A stretch of DNA of 64,000 bases, taken from assembly GCA_910574995.1 (NCBI GenBank), contig CAJTCS010000004.1:62001-126000 (forward strand). The letters are read 5' to 3'. The notes beneath the pieces were generated by a model. The model was not told where the DNA came from, searched no databases, and saw nothing but the letters and a program-made list of their open reading frames with translations. Of the stretch, positions 51,790 through 61,278 are shown piece by piece. Source of the stretch: Oscillospiraceae bacterium. GTDB lineage: Bacteria > Bacillota > Clostridia > Oscillospirales > Acutalibacteraceae. Made by a program: the position numbers and the translations under genes. Each line of letters begins with the position of its first letter. Within the stretch, counting starts at the first letter, position 1.

Positions 51790-54441
51790 TTAACGGCAAC
51801 AGCTGGGGAAGATAAAGCCGTATGTGTTTTTGGTGTAGTTGGCGTTGCTTTGATAGGCTTCGTCATAATTGCTGAAGAAGAAAAGCTTACACTCTGCCAG
51901 CCGCCTGCGCAGCAATCCCACATAGTGCGTGCCGCTGGCTGTATGCCACAGCAACAGGTTATAGGCCAGCACGGTAGAGTCTGCGTAAGACAGGTCGCGG
52001 GTCAAGTTGGCGTTCAGCCGCACATAGCCCGCGGGCATCCAGCCGCTGGTAGAGCCGTAGCTGACCTTATACCACACCTCTTGGTGGGTAGAGTCCGCCT
52101 TGCGCTCATAGCCCGTTACCTGCACGGAAGCGCCGCCCGGCACGGTGGTCAACCGGCTGCTGCTGACGCTGGTGCTGGAATAGATTGAGCCAGAACCCGC
52201 ATTCAGGGTGCCCGTATAGGGGTTCGAAGCGGACATATCCGAAGGGGGGACCACCGCGTTCAGCATAATAGCAAAGGTATAATATTCGTCTGGGTCCAGG
52301 ATATGGGGGCCCAGGTTATATGCGAAACTGGTCAGCGCGTCGAATTGCCCCTGATTCATACGGATATTGTAGCTGGCCCGGAAATCCTCTACAGCCTTGG
52401 CAAAAGCCCCCTGGTTCACCTTGTCTATCAGGTTGCCCAGGGCTTCCTCCCGGGTCACATTATTATAGAAGGTATTGTTTACCGGCACCACATAGCCATG
52501 GCCAACCGTGGGGTTCCCCCGGGCCAACTGGTCGTCCTCTATTTCCGGCACAAAGCCCTCGAACTGGGCAATGATCTTGATAATCTCGCCGCTGGCACGG
52601 CGGCTGTCGCTGGAAACAGAGGCTGTATTGCCGTTGGTGACCTGCACTGTGAATTCGGCGTAGCCAGTGGAATAGCCGCTGGCGTCCTGGGAATAGGCCC
52701 GCAGGGTATAAACGCCTGCCATGCCGAAGGAGACCGTGCGGCTGAACACCCGCACGGTATTGTCAGCCAGGCCATGGGTGGATTTCTGGGTTTTGGTGAC
52801 GTAATCGGCCGTTTCATAAGTGCCGGTAGCCGGGCCGTCCACAATGCGGAAGCGCACGGCGCTGCGGCTGGTGTCGGTTATAGCCAGCAGGTTGAAGCTG
52901 TCGCCCTTGCCCACGATGTTAACGTCGCTGTAGGCAAACCGCACCGGTTCCGCCTCCGTTACGGTGATGGTACAGGAAGCCCGGGTCGTGCCGCTGTCCG
53001 CGAAAGTGAGGGTGGCTGTGCCAGGCTTCTTGCCATAGACCATGGCGCCGTGCTTGGTGTTGCTATAGGGCACCATATAAGAAACCTCAGCCACAGAGGG
53101 GTCGCTGCTGGTCCAACGCATAGCGTTCATGCCCGAGGTGACCGAAGCGTCCAGCCGGACCGTCTGGTATTGATGCAGGGTAAGGCTGGAAGCGGACAAG
53201 GATGCGCCCGAGCCTGTGCCATTTCCGTCGCCCCCATTATAAAGAGCTACATAATCGGAATGGACATACCCCTGGCTGCCCCCGCTGGTGCGCACTTGTA
53301 TCCAAGGCCAGTTTACGGTATCTACCACTGTCAGCACCGTGCCCGTTATCAGTGTGGTGATGATATTGGCGCTGGTGCTGGGGGCGTCCCGCATGTTCAG
53401 GCCGCTGTCTGCCGTTACGCGTACGGTCTGCCCGGGCTTGATTGGGCGGTTCTCTTCCTCCGGATCATAGGTGTCCACCGGCTTGGCCGCCTCCGCTACC
53501 TCTAAATAAGCCCAATGGTCCTTGGGCACATCCCGGAACTTCTGCTTCTCCCGGTCTTTGGCAAAATCCCCGTCCCGCCTTTCCAGGGCCGAGTTCATGA
53601 TGCGCACTGCCTCGCAACGCTGGATGGCTTTGTCGGGACCGAAGGTGCCGTCCGTATAGCCGCTGATCCACTTCTTGCTTACAGCGGCCGCGATAAACTT
53701 GTACGCCCAATGGCTTTCGTCCACATCGGAAAATTCCACATCCTCCCCCTGGAAATAGGGGAAGCAGCCATACAGGGCCGTCACGAATTCGCCGCGGGTG
53801 ATGGTGCTGTCCGGCCGGAAACGGCCGCTGCCATCCCCTTTCATGATGCCCATAGCGTTCAGCGTGTTCACAGCCTTGCCGTACCACTGGGAAAAGGGCA
53901 CGTCTGTAAAGGCCGATTCGCTTACGTCTACCGGGTCTGCCAAAAGCCGGTACAGCATCGAGGCCACCTCTGCCCGGGTCATGGAATCGTTGGGCCGGAA
54001 ACGCGCCCCCGTATTGCCGGAAAGGTATGTATCGTGCCCGCCCAGGTTCAATAAGGGCTCCGCCGGGCCTGTGGGCTCTTCTTCTTCATCCCCCTCGTCC
54101 CCATCCTCCGGGGCGTCCGTTTTATCGCCGGCTACGGCGTCGGGGTCTGGCGAAGGGCTTTCTTCCCCTTCCGGGGCTTCCGGCGTGGGGGAAGGGGCCT
54201 CCGAGGGGGCCGGGCCTTCCCCTTCTATGCTGGAAGGCGGGGCTTCCGGTATCCCTTCCGGCGGGTCAAGGTCCGCAGGCCCGGAACTGGCGGGCCCTTC
54301 CGGGTCCGGGACTGTGCCGGCCGGGGCCTGGGAACCTACCCCCCCGTCCGCCGCGGCCGCATATAGGGGCGCTGCCAGCAGCAGGACGGCCAGCAGCAGG
54401 GAAAGCATCTGTTTTCCTGTGTATCGTATCCTTTTTTTCAC
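51790..54441 (-). CDS. Secreted SLH - SH3 - lysozyme-like cell wall protein
   Basis: This 883-residue modular exoprotein has a signal peptide (LLLAVLLLAAPLYAAAA). A Pro/Glu/Ser-rich stretch follows (about 35-130), then three SLH repeats (about 133-315, e.g. GDGSGRFRPDSTITRGEFV), an SH3 domain (SGLNMRDAPSTSANII), a Big2-type Ig-like region around 400-500, a GH24-like lysozyme domain (about 645-760) and a second SH3 near the C terminus. The lysozyme core reads IAQFEGFVPEIEDDQLARG and NPTVGHGYVV, with an Asn-Leu-Gly later. It would bind and cut peptidoglycan at the cell surface. The start is GTG after GGAGG. Confidence 0.88.
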   Translation of the reverse strand: MKKRIRYTGKQMLSLLLAVLLLAAPLYAAAADGGVGSQAPAGTVPDPEGPASSGPADLDPPEGIPEAPPSSIEGEGPAPSEAPSPTPEAPEGEESPSPDPDAVAGDKTDAPEDGDEGDEEEEPTGPAEPLLNLGGHDTYLSGNTGARFRPNDSMTRAEVASMLYRLLADPVDVSESAFTDVPFSQWYGKAVNTLNAMGIMKGDGSGRFRPDSTITRGEFVTALYGCFPYFQGEDVEFSDVDESHWAYKFIAAAVSKKWISGYTDGTFGPDKAIQRCEAVRIMNSALERRDGDFAKDREKQKFRDVPKDHWAYLEVAEAAKPVDTYDPEEENRPIKPGQTVRVTADSGLNMRDAPSTSANIITTLITGTVLTVVDTVNWPWIQVRTSGGSQGYVHSDYVALYNGGDGNGTGSGASLSASSLTLHQYQTVRLDASVTSGMNAMRWTSSDPSVAEVSYMVPYSNTKHGAMVYGKKPGTATLTFADSGTTRASCTITVTEAEPVRFAYSDVNIVGKGDSFNLLAITDTSRSAVRFRIVDGPATGTYETADYVTKTQKSTHGLADNTVRVFSRTVSFGMAGVYTLRAYSQDASGYSTGYAEFTVQVTNGNTASVSSDSRRASGEIIKIIAQFEGFVPEIEDDQLARGNPTVGHGYVVPVNNTFYNNVTREEALGNLIDKVNQGAFAKAVEDFRASYNIRMNQGQFDALTSFAYNLGPHILDPDEYYTFAIMLNAVVPPSDMSASNPYTGTLNAGSGSIYSSTSVSSSRLTTVPGGASVQVTGYERKADSTHQEVWYKVSYGSTSGWMPAGYVRLNANLTRDLSYADSTVLAYNLLLWHTASGTHYVGLLRRRLAECKLFFFSNYDEAYQSNANYTKNTYGFIFPSCCR

Positions 54442-54676
54442 GCAGAAACCTCCGAAAACATGCCTGGGCGCAGCCGTTGGCGGCCGCCCCTGGGGCGTGG
54501 TATCTCCCTGCCTTGCCTATGGCAGACAGGGCGGATGTATAAAAAGAATCCCATCCATCGCCCATTATAACACAAAAGATTACAAAAGCGCAATCTTTTC
54601 ATCGGCTTTTTCTGCATATATCCCGCGAATTTTCTGGAAAAAGGGGCGAAAATTTACAAAAAGCCCCCCATACGTC

Positions 54677-55351
54677 TCATCTCTTGCGCACAAACGCCTT
54701 TTTGGGCATCTTGCAGATGGGGCACTTCCAATCCTCTGGCAGCTCCTCGAAGCCAAAGTTGGGGTCCCGGTATACATAGCCGCATACCGAACAGACAAAG
54801 GCCTCGCCACTGTTGCCATCCAGGGAATCCCGGGGCTGGGGCAGATACCCGGGGGCGTTCTTTGGGGCCGCGCCCCCCAGGGTCTTCCTATAGTAATGGT
54901 ACGTCATGGGTACGCCCTTGGCCTCGTCGCTGCCCGCCACAATCTCCGCCACGAACAGCTTCTGCCGCCCCGCAGGCAGCACCCCTTGCACCTTGCACAA
55001 AAACCAGCAGCAGGTGTTCTCCTTGATGACGGGCACCCCTTCCTGCAATACCTTGTGCCGGATGTTCTGCAGCTTGTCGGTGCCCCGGCCGGAAAGGAAG
55101 CCCAGCGCACCGATTACTGTGGCGGGGGTCTCACGGGAAAGCACCGAAATGGTGAACACCCCGGTCTTCTCGATGCACTCACAGCTGAAATTGTCCTGGC
55201 TCATGCTGAGGGCCACCAAAGGCGGCACCGAGGGCGCGGCCCTTGTGACCTGCATCACTGTGTTGACGATACAGGCGTTGGTCCTGGTCCCGTCCTGCAC
55301 GCCAATGGCGTACATCCCGTACGAAAGCGTCTCTAATACCTGGGGCTTCAT
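54677..55351 (-). CDS. Flavin reductase-rubredoxin fusion (high-molecular-weight rubredoxin type)
   Basis: This 224-residue protein joins a flavin reductase-like FMN-binding domain (1-165, with [20 protein letters not shown] and [16 protein letters not shown]) to a C-terminal rubredoxin ([13 protein letters not shown] and [13 protein letters not shown], four Cys iron ligands). Such proteins pass electrons from NAD(P)H to flavodiiron proteins that reduce oxygen or NO in anaerobes. GGAGG precedes the ATG. No flavodiiron gene is adjacent. Confidence 0.92.
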   Translation of the reverse strand: MKPQVLETLSYGMYAIGVQDGTRTNACIVNTVMQVTRAAPSVPPLVALSMSQDNFSCECIEKTGVFTISVLSRETPATVIGALGFLSGRGTDKLQNIRHKVLQEGVPVIKENTCCWFLCKVQGVLPAGRQKLFVAEIVAGSDEAKGVPMTYHYYRKTLGGAAPKNAPGYLPQPRDSLDGNSGEAFVCSVCGYVYRDPNFGFEELPEDWKCPICKMPKKAFVRKR

Positions 55352-55416
55352 GGGCGATACCTCCATATTCCAAATATAGCGCAAGACTGCCTTATTTATA
55401 ATAGTAAGGCGGCGGG

Positions 55417-56688
55417 CTATATATTCTGCTTTTTGATCTTATCCCAATAGGCTTTAAAGCTTTGTTCGTTCTTATTGTCCCCATATTCGTAATATTTTGC
55501 GCCCAGAAGCGCATCTGGCAGGTATTGCTGGGGCAGCCAATGGTGGGGCGCATCGTGGGGGTATTGGTAAAACTGGCCTTTCCGGGCGGCGTCGGCCCCA
55601 TCATAGTGCTTGTTCTGCAGCTGCCTGGGGACGCTGCCGGCGCGGCCCGCCTGCACGTCCGCCAAGGCGGCCGCATAGGCCGTGTGGGCCGAGTTGGACT
55701 TAGGGGCAGTGCTGACCAGCACCACCGCGTCGGAAAGGGGCAGGGCCGCCTCGGGCATGCCCACCATCATGGCGGCGTCTACAGCGGCCTTTACAATGGG
55801 GATGGCCTGGGGCCAGGCAAGGCCTACGTCCTCGCAGGCAGTCACCATCAGCCTGCGGCACACAGAAGGCATGTCCCCGGCTTCCAGCAGCCGGGCCAGG
55901 TAATGCAAGGCCGCGTCTGGGTCCGAACCCCGCATGGACTTCTGGAACGCAGACAAAAGGTCATAATGCTCGTCCCCGGCCCGGTCGTACCGCAGGGCGC
56001 TTTTCTGGGTCAGCTCCCGGGCGCTTTCCAGGGTAACGCGGACCTCCGGCCCTGCCCCGCCGCAGGCCAGCACGCACAGTTCGCAGGCATTCATAGCCTT
56101 GCGCACGTCGCCGCCGCAGGCAAAGGAGATATGCCCGCACACCCCGTCTTCCAGGGCCACCTCCCGCCCCAGCTCCTCAGACAAAAGGGAAAAAGCCCGG
56201 GCCACGGCCTTTTCAATCTCCTCCCGCCCCACTGGCTTGAACTCAAACACGGTAGAGCGGCTTAAAATGGCGTTATATACATAAAAATAAGGGTTTTCCG
56301 TAGTAGAGGCGATGAGGGTAACGCTGCCGTTCTCGATGCACTCCAGCAAAGTCTGCTGCTGCTTTTTGTTGAAATACTGGATCTCGTCCAGGTACAGCAG
56401 CACGCCGTTCATGCCCTCGAAGGTGGTGGTGGCCTCCACAGCGGCCTTGATGTCGGCGGTAGAGGCGGTGGTGCCGTTCAGCCGTACCAGGTGGCGGTCC
56501 GTATTTTTGGCAATGATGGAGGCCACGGTGGTCTTCCCCACCCCCGAAGGCCCGTAAAACACCATGTTGGGGACCTGGCCGGACTCGATAATGCGCCGCA
56601 GGGCCCTGCCCGGGCCCAGAAGGTGCCCCTGCCCCACCACCTGGTCCAGCGTGGCAGGCCGTATCCTGTCTGCAAGCGGCCGCCCCAT
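55417..56688 (-). CDS. rarA: Replication-associated recombination protein A (MgsA/RarA AAA ATPase)
   Basis: This 423-residue clamp-loader-like ATPase acts at stalled replication forks. It has the N-terminal [27 protein letters not shown] split over the first 30 residues, Walker [13 protein letters not shown], Walker [12 protein letters not shown] and sensor [10 protein letters not shown]. The C-terminal family domain includes [25 protein letters not shown] and the late [19 protein letters not shown]. The ATG at 56688 is chosen because GGGAGG lies six bases before it. Confidence 0.95.
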   Translation of the reverse strand: MGRPLADRIRPATLDQVVGQGHLLGPGRALRRIIESGQVPNMVFYGPSGVGKTTVASIIAKNTDRHLVRLNGTTASTADIKAAVEATTTFEGMNGVLLYLDEIQYFNKKQQQTLLECIENGSVTLIASTTENPYFYVYNAILSRSTVFEFKPVGREEIEKAVARAFSLLSEELGREVALEDGVCGHISFACGGDVRKAMNACELCVLACGGAGPEVRVTLESARELTQKSALRYDRAGDEHYDLLSAFQKSMRGSDPDAALHYLARLLEAGDMPSVCRRLMVTACEDVGLAWPQAIPIVKAAVDAAMMVGMPEAALPLSDAVVLVSTAPKSNSAHTAYAAALADVQAGRAGSVPRQLQNKHYDGADAARKGQFYQYPHDAPHHWLPQQYLPDALLGAKYYEYGDNKNEQSFKAYWDKIKKQNI

Positions 56689-56798
56689 ACCCATCCCTCC
56701 CGCGTCTTTCCATGCCCCTGGATATCGGCCCCCGCCCCCTTGCCGGCTGTTTTCCCAAAAAGGGAAGTGTTCCAATACCCAGTTGCTTCTTCGCACCC

Positions 56799-56827
56799 AG
56801 TATACCATATTTTGACAAAAAATGCAA
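56799..56827 (-). promoter_or_regulatory. rarA promoter
   Basis: TTGCAT (56822-56827) and TATACT (56799-56804) are 17 bp apart on the minus strand. Confidence 0.68.
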
Positions 56828-56894
56828 AACATTCGTTTGCAAATCGGGAATTTTTTTCCGGGGGCTATACGGGCGCGCCCACCGTGGATGGCGC

Positions 56895-56923
56895 TTGCTT
56901 TTTACAGGGGCGTATGGTATAGT
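56895..56923 (+). promoter_or_regulatory. Promoter of the GH2 glycosidase gene
   Basis: TTGCTT (56895-56900) and TATAGT (56918-56923) are 17 bp apart. The rest of the 300-bp space to rarA holds only the divergent rarA promoter. Confidence 0.68.
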
Positions 56924-56995
56924 TAACGCGGTTGCCGGCGGCGCAGCCGCTTGCAGGTAAAAAATTTATGACAGAAAATTAAGGAGGCCCCTTTT

Positions 56996-58783
56996 ATGGA
57001 CCGGAACACCCCCATCCCACGCCCCGAGCACCCGCGCCCCCAGTTCTACCGGGAAATCTGGGAAAACCTGAACGGCCCCTGGCAGTTCGACTATGACTAC
57101 AGCGACTCGAAAAAAGCCCAGGGCTGGGCCCAGAAGGACAGCCTGCCCTTCACCATCACCGTGCCCTTCTGCCCGGAAAGCGCCCTGTCCGGCCTGGGCC
57201 ACACAGACTTTATGGACGCCGTGTGGTACCGCCGGGAGATTACCCTGACAGAAAGCCAGCTGCAAGGCCGGGTGCTGCTGCACTTCGGCGCGGCGGACTA
57301 CCATTGCGAGGTCTTCGTCAATGGGCAAGCCGCCGGCTCCCACGAAGGGGGCTATACCTCGTTCACCGTGGACATCACCCCGTATGCCCGCCCGGGCGTG
57401 AACGCCCTTACCGTATATGCCAGCGACCACCTGCGCACCGGCAAGCAGCCCAGCGGCAAGCAAAGCCAGCAGTTTGGCTCTTACGGATGCCTGTACACCC
57501 GCACCACCGGCATCTGGCAGACGGTGTGGCTGGAATTCGTGCCCAAAAACTACCTTTCCTCCCTGGAAGCCGTTCCGGACCCGGACAACAGCCGCGTACA
57601 TCTGCGGGTTTTTGTCCATTCCCCCGCCCCGGGCATGGCGGTGAGGGCCGAAGCCTCTTTAAACGGCAGGGCCGTGGGCAACTCCCAGGCCGCCTGCGCT
57701 GGCAGCTGTACCAGCCTTACGGTGGATGTAAGCGAAAAGGCCCTGTGGGGGCCCCAGTCCCCCAGCCTGTATGACCTTTCCCTTACCCTGATGGACCAGG
57801 ACGGCCGTACTATAGATACCGTCTCCTCTTATTTCGGGCTGCGGAAGATAGAGCTTTCCGGCGGGGCCATCCTTTTAAACGGCAAGCCTGTGTTCCAGCG
57901 GCTGGTGTTAGACCAGGGCTTTTACCCGGACGGCATCTACACCGCCCCCACAGACGAGGCCCTGCGCCGGGACATCCAGCTTTCTATGGACATGGGCTTC
58001 AACGGGGCCCGGCTGCACGAAAAGGTCTTTGAAGAACGGTTCCTCTATTGGGCCGACCGCATGGGCTACCTGGTGTGGGGGGAGTTCCCCAACTGGGGGC
58101 TGGATATCTCCGAGGCAGACGCCCTGTGCACCGTGCTGCCCCAGTGGCTGGAAGCGGTAAAGCGGGACTTCAACCACCCGGCGCTGGTGGGCTGGTGCCC
58201 CTTCAACGAGACCTGGGATTTCGACGGCCGCAGGCAGGACGGCCGGGTGCTTTCCTGCGTGTACCACGCCACAAAGGCCTGCGACCCCACCCGGCCTGTC
58301 ATCGACACCAGCGGCAACTTCCACACGGTGACGGATATTTACGACATCCACGACTATGAACAGGACCCGGACGTATTCTGCAAGCGGTATGCGGGAAGCG
58401 CCGAGCCCTATGAGACCTTCCCGGAGCGCCAGCAATATGGCGGCCAGCCCTATTTCGTCAGCGAATATGGCGGCACCTGGTGGAACGCCCAGGAGGCCCA
58501 GACCCAGCGGGTCCGTATGGAGAACGGCGAGGGCGGGGCCACCGGCTGGGGCTATGGCGCGCGCCCTCTCACCGAGGAAGAGGCCAGCGCCCGCATTGCC
58601 GGGCTGACCAAGGCCCTGCTGGACGACCCCAAGATGTGCGCTTTCTGCTATACCCAGCTGACGGACGTGGAACAGGAGCAGAACGGCCTGTACCACTATG
58701 ACCGTTCGCCCAAGTTCTCGGAAGAAGCATACCGCGCCATCCGGGAGGGGTTCTCTGCCCCGGCGGCCATAGAGGGGGAGTAA
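56996..58783 (+). CDS. Glycoside hydrolase family 2 enzyme
   Basis: This 595-residue cytosolic GH2 protein has the N-terminal jelly-roll domain (FYREIWENLNGPWQFDY, VWYRREI, DITPYARPGVNALTV), an Ig-like domain and a TIM barrel. The acid/base Glu is E405 in WCPFNETW and the nucleophile is E490 in YFVSEYGG. No signal peptide is present. Length and motifs fit short beta-galactosidase/beta-glucuronidase-like enzymes; specificity cannot be set, and the Asn-Lys motif of glucuronidases is not seen. araD lies 267 bp downstream on the same strand, so an arabinoside substrate is conceivable. Confidence 0.9.
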   Translation: MDRNTPIPRPEHPRPQFYREIWENLNGPWQFDYDYSDSKKAQGWAQKDSLPFTITVPFCPESALSGLGHTDFMDAVWYRREITLTESQLQGRVLLHFGAADYHCEVFVNGQAAGSHEGGYTSFTVDITPYARPGVNALTVYASDHLRTGKQPSGKQSQQFGSYGCLYTRTTGIWQTVWLEFVPKNYLSSLEAVPDPDNSRVHLRVFVHSPAPGMAVRAEASLNGRAVGNSQAACAGSCTSLTVDVSEKALWGPQSPSLYDLSLTLMDQDGRTIDTVSSYFGLRKIELSGGAILLNGKPVFQRLVLDQGFYPDGIYTAPTDEALRRDIQLSMDMGFNGARLHEKVFEERFLYWADRMGYLVWGEFPNWGLDISEADALCTVLPQWLEAVKRDFNHPALVGWCPFNETWDFDGRRQDGRVLSCVYHATKACDPTRPVIDTSGNFHTVTDIYDIHDYEQDPDVFCKRYAGSAEPYETFPERQQYGGQPYFVSEYGGTWWNAQEAQTQRVRMENGEGGATGWGYGARPLTEEEASARIAGLTKALLDDPKMCAFCYTQLTDVEQEQNGLYHYDRSPKFSEEAYRAIREGFSAPAAIEGE

Positions 58784-59050
58784 GCCTCCCGTATCCACAG
58801 CCTTAAAGATACTGCTTGGGCAGCTTTTCCCTGTGGGACATTGTGAAGGCGGCGCCGTACGGCCTACGGCTGCCTGTACCAAAACGGATGGCGCCGTTTC
58901 CCCGCGCGATGATTTCCACTGCCGGGAAGCCTGGCAAGGCAAGGAATGCACAGAGCTTGCATGGTTCCCCCCGGACAGGCCGCCAGACAATATCATGCCC
59001 GCATAAATTGGATATATTGAGAAATTTTTGAAACGGAAAGGGGCGGAAGC
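58784..59050 (+). other. Spacer between GH2 and araD
   Basis: This 267-bp spacer contains no supported coding frame. A TATATT element lies near 59016, about 30 bp before araD, but a convincing -35 is not visible. Confidence 0.4.
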
Positions 59051-59758
59051 ATGCTGGAAGAATTGAAAGAACGGGTATACCGGGCCAATATGATGCTGCC
59101 AAAATACGGCCTTGTTACCTTTACCTGGGGGAACGTGAGCGAGATAGACCGGGAGGCCGGGTGTTTTGCCATCAAGCCCAGCGGGGTAGCGTATGAACAG
59201 CTGCGCCCAGAGGACATGGTGCTGCTGGACCTGGAGGGGAATAAAATAGAAGGGCGCTACAACCCTTCCTCTGACACCCTTACCCATATAGAACTGTACA
59301 AAGCTTTCCCCAAGATCGGGGGCGTGGCGCATACCCATTCCAGCTGGGCCACCAGCTGGGCCCAGGCCGGGCGGGGCATACCCTGCTATGGCACTACCCA
59401 CGCCGACTACATGTATGGGGAGATCCCATGCGTGCGGGGCCTGACGCAGGAAGAGGTAGAGGGGGCCTACGAAAAAAACACGGGGCTATCCATCACCGAG
59501 TATTTCCGTGGAAAAGATTACCAGGCCATGCCCGCCGTGCTGTGCCGGAACCACGGGCCTTTTACCTGGGGCAAGGACAGCGCGGAAGCCGTACACAACG
59601 CGGCGGTACTGGAGGAGGTGGCAAAAATGGCCGCCCGGGCCGAGCGGTTGAATCCCCACATACAGCCCGCGCCGCAGGCCATGCAGGACAAGCACTATCA
59701 CCGCAAGCATGGCCCCAACGCCTATTACGGCCAACGTCCCGTTGGATCTTCCTCGTGA
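59051..59758 (+). CDS. araD: L-ribulose-5-phosphate 4-epimerase
   Basis: This 235-residue class II aldolase-family enzyme converts L-ribulose-5-phosphate to D-xylulose-5-phosphate. Seen are LVTFTWGNVSEIDR, the zinc site GGVAHTHSSWATSWAQAG, YGTTHADYMYGEIPC, VLCRNHGPFTWGK and the C-terminal DKHYHRKHGPNAYYGQ. The family normally ends about there. Here the frame continues for seven more residues (RPVGSSS) inside the first copy of a 110-bp tandem repeat, which seems to have replaced the native stop. AAAGGGGCGG precedes the ATG. Confidence 0.94.
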   Translation: MLEELKERVYRANMMLPKYGLVTFTWGNVSEIDREAGCFAIKPSGVAYEQLRPEDMVLLDLEGNKIEGRYNPSSDTLTHIELYKAFPKIGGVAHTHSSWATSWAQAGRGIPCYGTTHADYMYGEIPCVRGLTQEEVEGAYEKNTGLSITEYFRGKDYQAMPAVLCRNHGPFTWGKDSAEAVHNAAVLEEVAKMAARAERLNPHIQPAPQAMQDKHYHRKHGPNAYYGQRPVGSSS

Positions 59759-60007
59759 AGGCCGCTCGCTATGCTCGTTACCGGGATGTACACACAGGGC
59801 ACAAAGCCCGGAACCAGCCCTTTTACTAAAGCACAAAGCGGCGCCGTCCCGTTGGATCTTCCTCGTAAAGGCCGCCCGTTATGCTCGTTACCGGGATGTA
59901 CACACAGGGCACAAAGCCCGGAACCAGCCCTTTTACTAAAGCGCAAAGCGGCGCCGTCCCGTTGGACCTTCCCCGTGAAGGCCGCCCGCCGCGCCCGTTA
60001 CGGGGAT
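59735..60007. repeat. 110-bp tandem repeat, two and a half copies
   Basis: Copies start at 59735, 59845 and 59955 with CGTCCCGTTGGA. The first two are complete and nearly identical over 110 bp; the third is more diverged and stops at about 60007. Differences between copies are scattered and not biased to third codon positions, and 110 is not a multiple of three, so it is not a coding repeat. The array starts exactly after the CAA codon of araD's conserved YYGQ ending. Confidence 0.92.
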
Positions 60008-60062
60008 ATGCGGAAACACTAGAAGGACGCGGGACACAGCCCAACGGCTTAATCGGGAAGTA

Positions 60063-60096
60063 AAAACAGGCCCCCAGTATGCGGGGCCTGTTTTGT
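60063..60096. terminator. Bidirectional terminator between araD and cysK
   Basis: AAAACAGGCCCC and GGGGCCTGTTTT form a perfect 12-bp stem with A and T ends. Confidence 0.9.
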
Positions 60097-60101
60097 TTGG
60101 A

Positions 60102-61031
60102 TTATCCGCCAAAAAGCGGCGTGGACAGGTAGCGGTCTCCCGTATCGGGCAGCAGCGCCACGATGGTTTTCCCCGCATACTCCGGCTGGAGCGCCAAGGC
60201 CTTTCCCACATGCAGCGCCGCCCCAGAAGAAATGCCCACCAGCACGCCCTCGGCCGTGGCAAAAGCGCGGGCAGACGCATAGGACTCCTCCTCTGACACA
60301 GTGGCTACCCGGTCATAGATAGAGGTGTCCAGGGCCTGGGGGACGAAATTAGCCCCGATACCCTGCAGGCCATGGGGGCCTGCCTTCCCCGCCGAAAGCA
60401 GCGGCGAACCCGCCGGCTCTACCGCGACGACCTCTATCCGGGGATCCTGCCCCTTCAAATAGCGCCCAACCCCGGTGATGGTGCCGCCAGTGCCCACCCC
60501 GGCCACGAATACGTCCACCTTGCCGCCGGCCTGTTTCCAGATTTCCGGGCCGGTGGTTTCATAGTGGGCACGGGGGTTCATGGGGTTTTCAAACTGCCCG
60601 GCGATGATGCTGCCCGGGGCCGCCCGGTGCAGCTCCTCCGCCTTTGCCACGGCCCCGGCCATACCCTCGGCCCCAGGGGTAAGGACGATCTCCGCGCCGT
60701 AAGCTTTCAAAAGGGAACGGCGCTCTAAGCTCATGGTGTCCGGCATGGTCAGCAGCACCCGGTACCCCCGGGAAGCCCCCACCGCCGCCAGGCCGATGCC
60801 CGTGTTGCCAGAGGTGGGCTCGATGATAAGCCCGCCGGGGGCCAGGCTGCCGCTGCGCTCGGCGGCGTCGATCATGTACAGCGCCGCCCGGTCTTTCACG
60901 CTGCCCGCCGGGTTCAGGTATTCCAGCTTTGCCAGCAGCCGGGCCCCCGCCCCGGGCCCCAGGAACCGGGAGGCCTCTAAAAGGGGGGTGCCGCCAATCA
61001 AGTCTGCGATGCTGCGCGCGATGTGTTCCAT
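60102..61031 (-). CDS. cysK: Cysteine synthase A (O-acetylserine sulfhydrylase)
   Basis: This 309-residue PLP enzyme of fold type II makes cysteine from O-acetylserine and sulfide. The PLP lysine is in YLNPAGSVKDRAAL, the substrate loop is EPTSGNTGIGLA, and the phosphate-binding glycine loop is GVGTGGTITGVGRYL. AAAGGAAG precedes the ATG. It is monocistronic with its own promoter and a possible operator. cysE is not adjacent. Confidence 0.95.
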   Translation of the reverse strand: MEHIARSIADLIGGTPLLEASRFLGPGAGARLLAKLEYLNPAGSVKDRAALYMIDAAERSGSLAPGGLIIEPTSGNTGIGLAAVGASRGYRVLLTMPDTMSLERRSLLKAYGAEIVLTPGAEGMAGAVAKAEELHRAAPGSIIAGQFENPMNPRAHYETTGPEIWKQAGGKVDVFVAGVGTGGTITGVGRYLKGQDPRIEVVAVEPAGSPLLSAGKAGPHGLQGIGANFVPQALDTSIYDRVATVSEEESYASARAFATAEGVLVGISSGAALHVGKALALQPEYAGKTIVALLPDTGDRYLSTPLFGG

Positions 61032-61092
61032 AGTCCCATCTTCCTTTCCTGTATACAGGGGCGCAACCCAGGCCCCCTCGTTTCCCGCCTAC

Positions 61093-61129
61093 TATATGTG
61101 TAGTATAGCCTGCCCAGCGGATTTGTCAA
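61093..61129 (-). promoter_or_regulatory. cysK promoter with TACTA-N6-TAGTA inverted repeat
   Basis: TTGACA (61124-61129) and TATACT (61102-61107) are 16 bp apart on the minus strand. A perfect TACTA/TAGTA inverted repeat overlaps the -10 and the start point, a good position for a repressor such as an Rrf2/CymR-type cysteine regulator. The regulator is only a guess. Confidence 0.65.
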
Positions 61130-61184
61130 CAAAATGCAAATAAATTTTTTCTTTTTTCTGAACAAATTTTGAAAACAGGAAAAT

Positions 61185-61217
61185 AAGGTTGCCATACAAC
61201 CTTAAAAGAGGTATAAT
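61185..61217 (+). promoter_or_regulatory. Promoter of the adaptor-ABC operon with operator-like inverted repeat
   Basis: TTGCCA (61189-61194) and TATAAT (61212-61217) are 17 bp apart. AAGGTTG/CAACCTT (61185-61191 and 61197-61203) is a perfect 7-bp inverted repeat around CCATA that covers the -35. Confidence 0.72.
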
Positions 61218-61278
61218 GGTATTGTTAATATAGCGATATAGCGGCTGAAGCTGCAAATATAAGGAGCTGTACACGCCT

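Noticed and set aside
53798-55336. 512-codon open frame antisense to the SLH protein and rubredoxin fusion
   Set aside because: It spans two real genes and an intergenic gap on the other strand; low-complexity translation.
57908-59401. 497-codon open frame antisense to GH2 and araD
   Set aside because: Shadow frame covering both real genes; no motifs or start signals.
59725-60044. Short overlapping frames in the 110-bp repeat with similar peptides (e.g. IPVTSI, EEDPTGR)
   Set aside because: The likeness follows from the DNA repeat; the unit shifts frame every copy and changes are mostly non-synonymous, so no coding constraint is visible.
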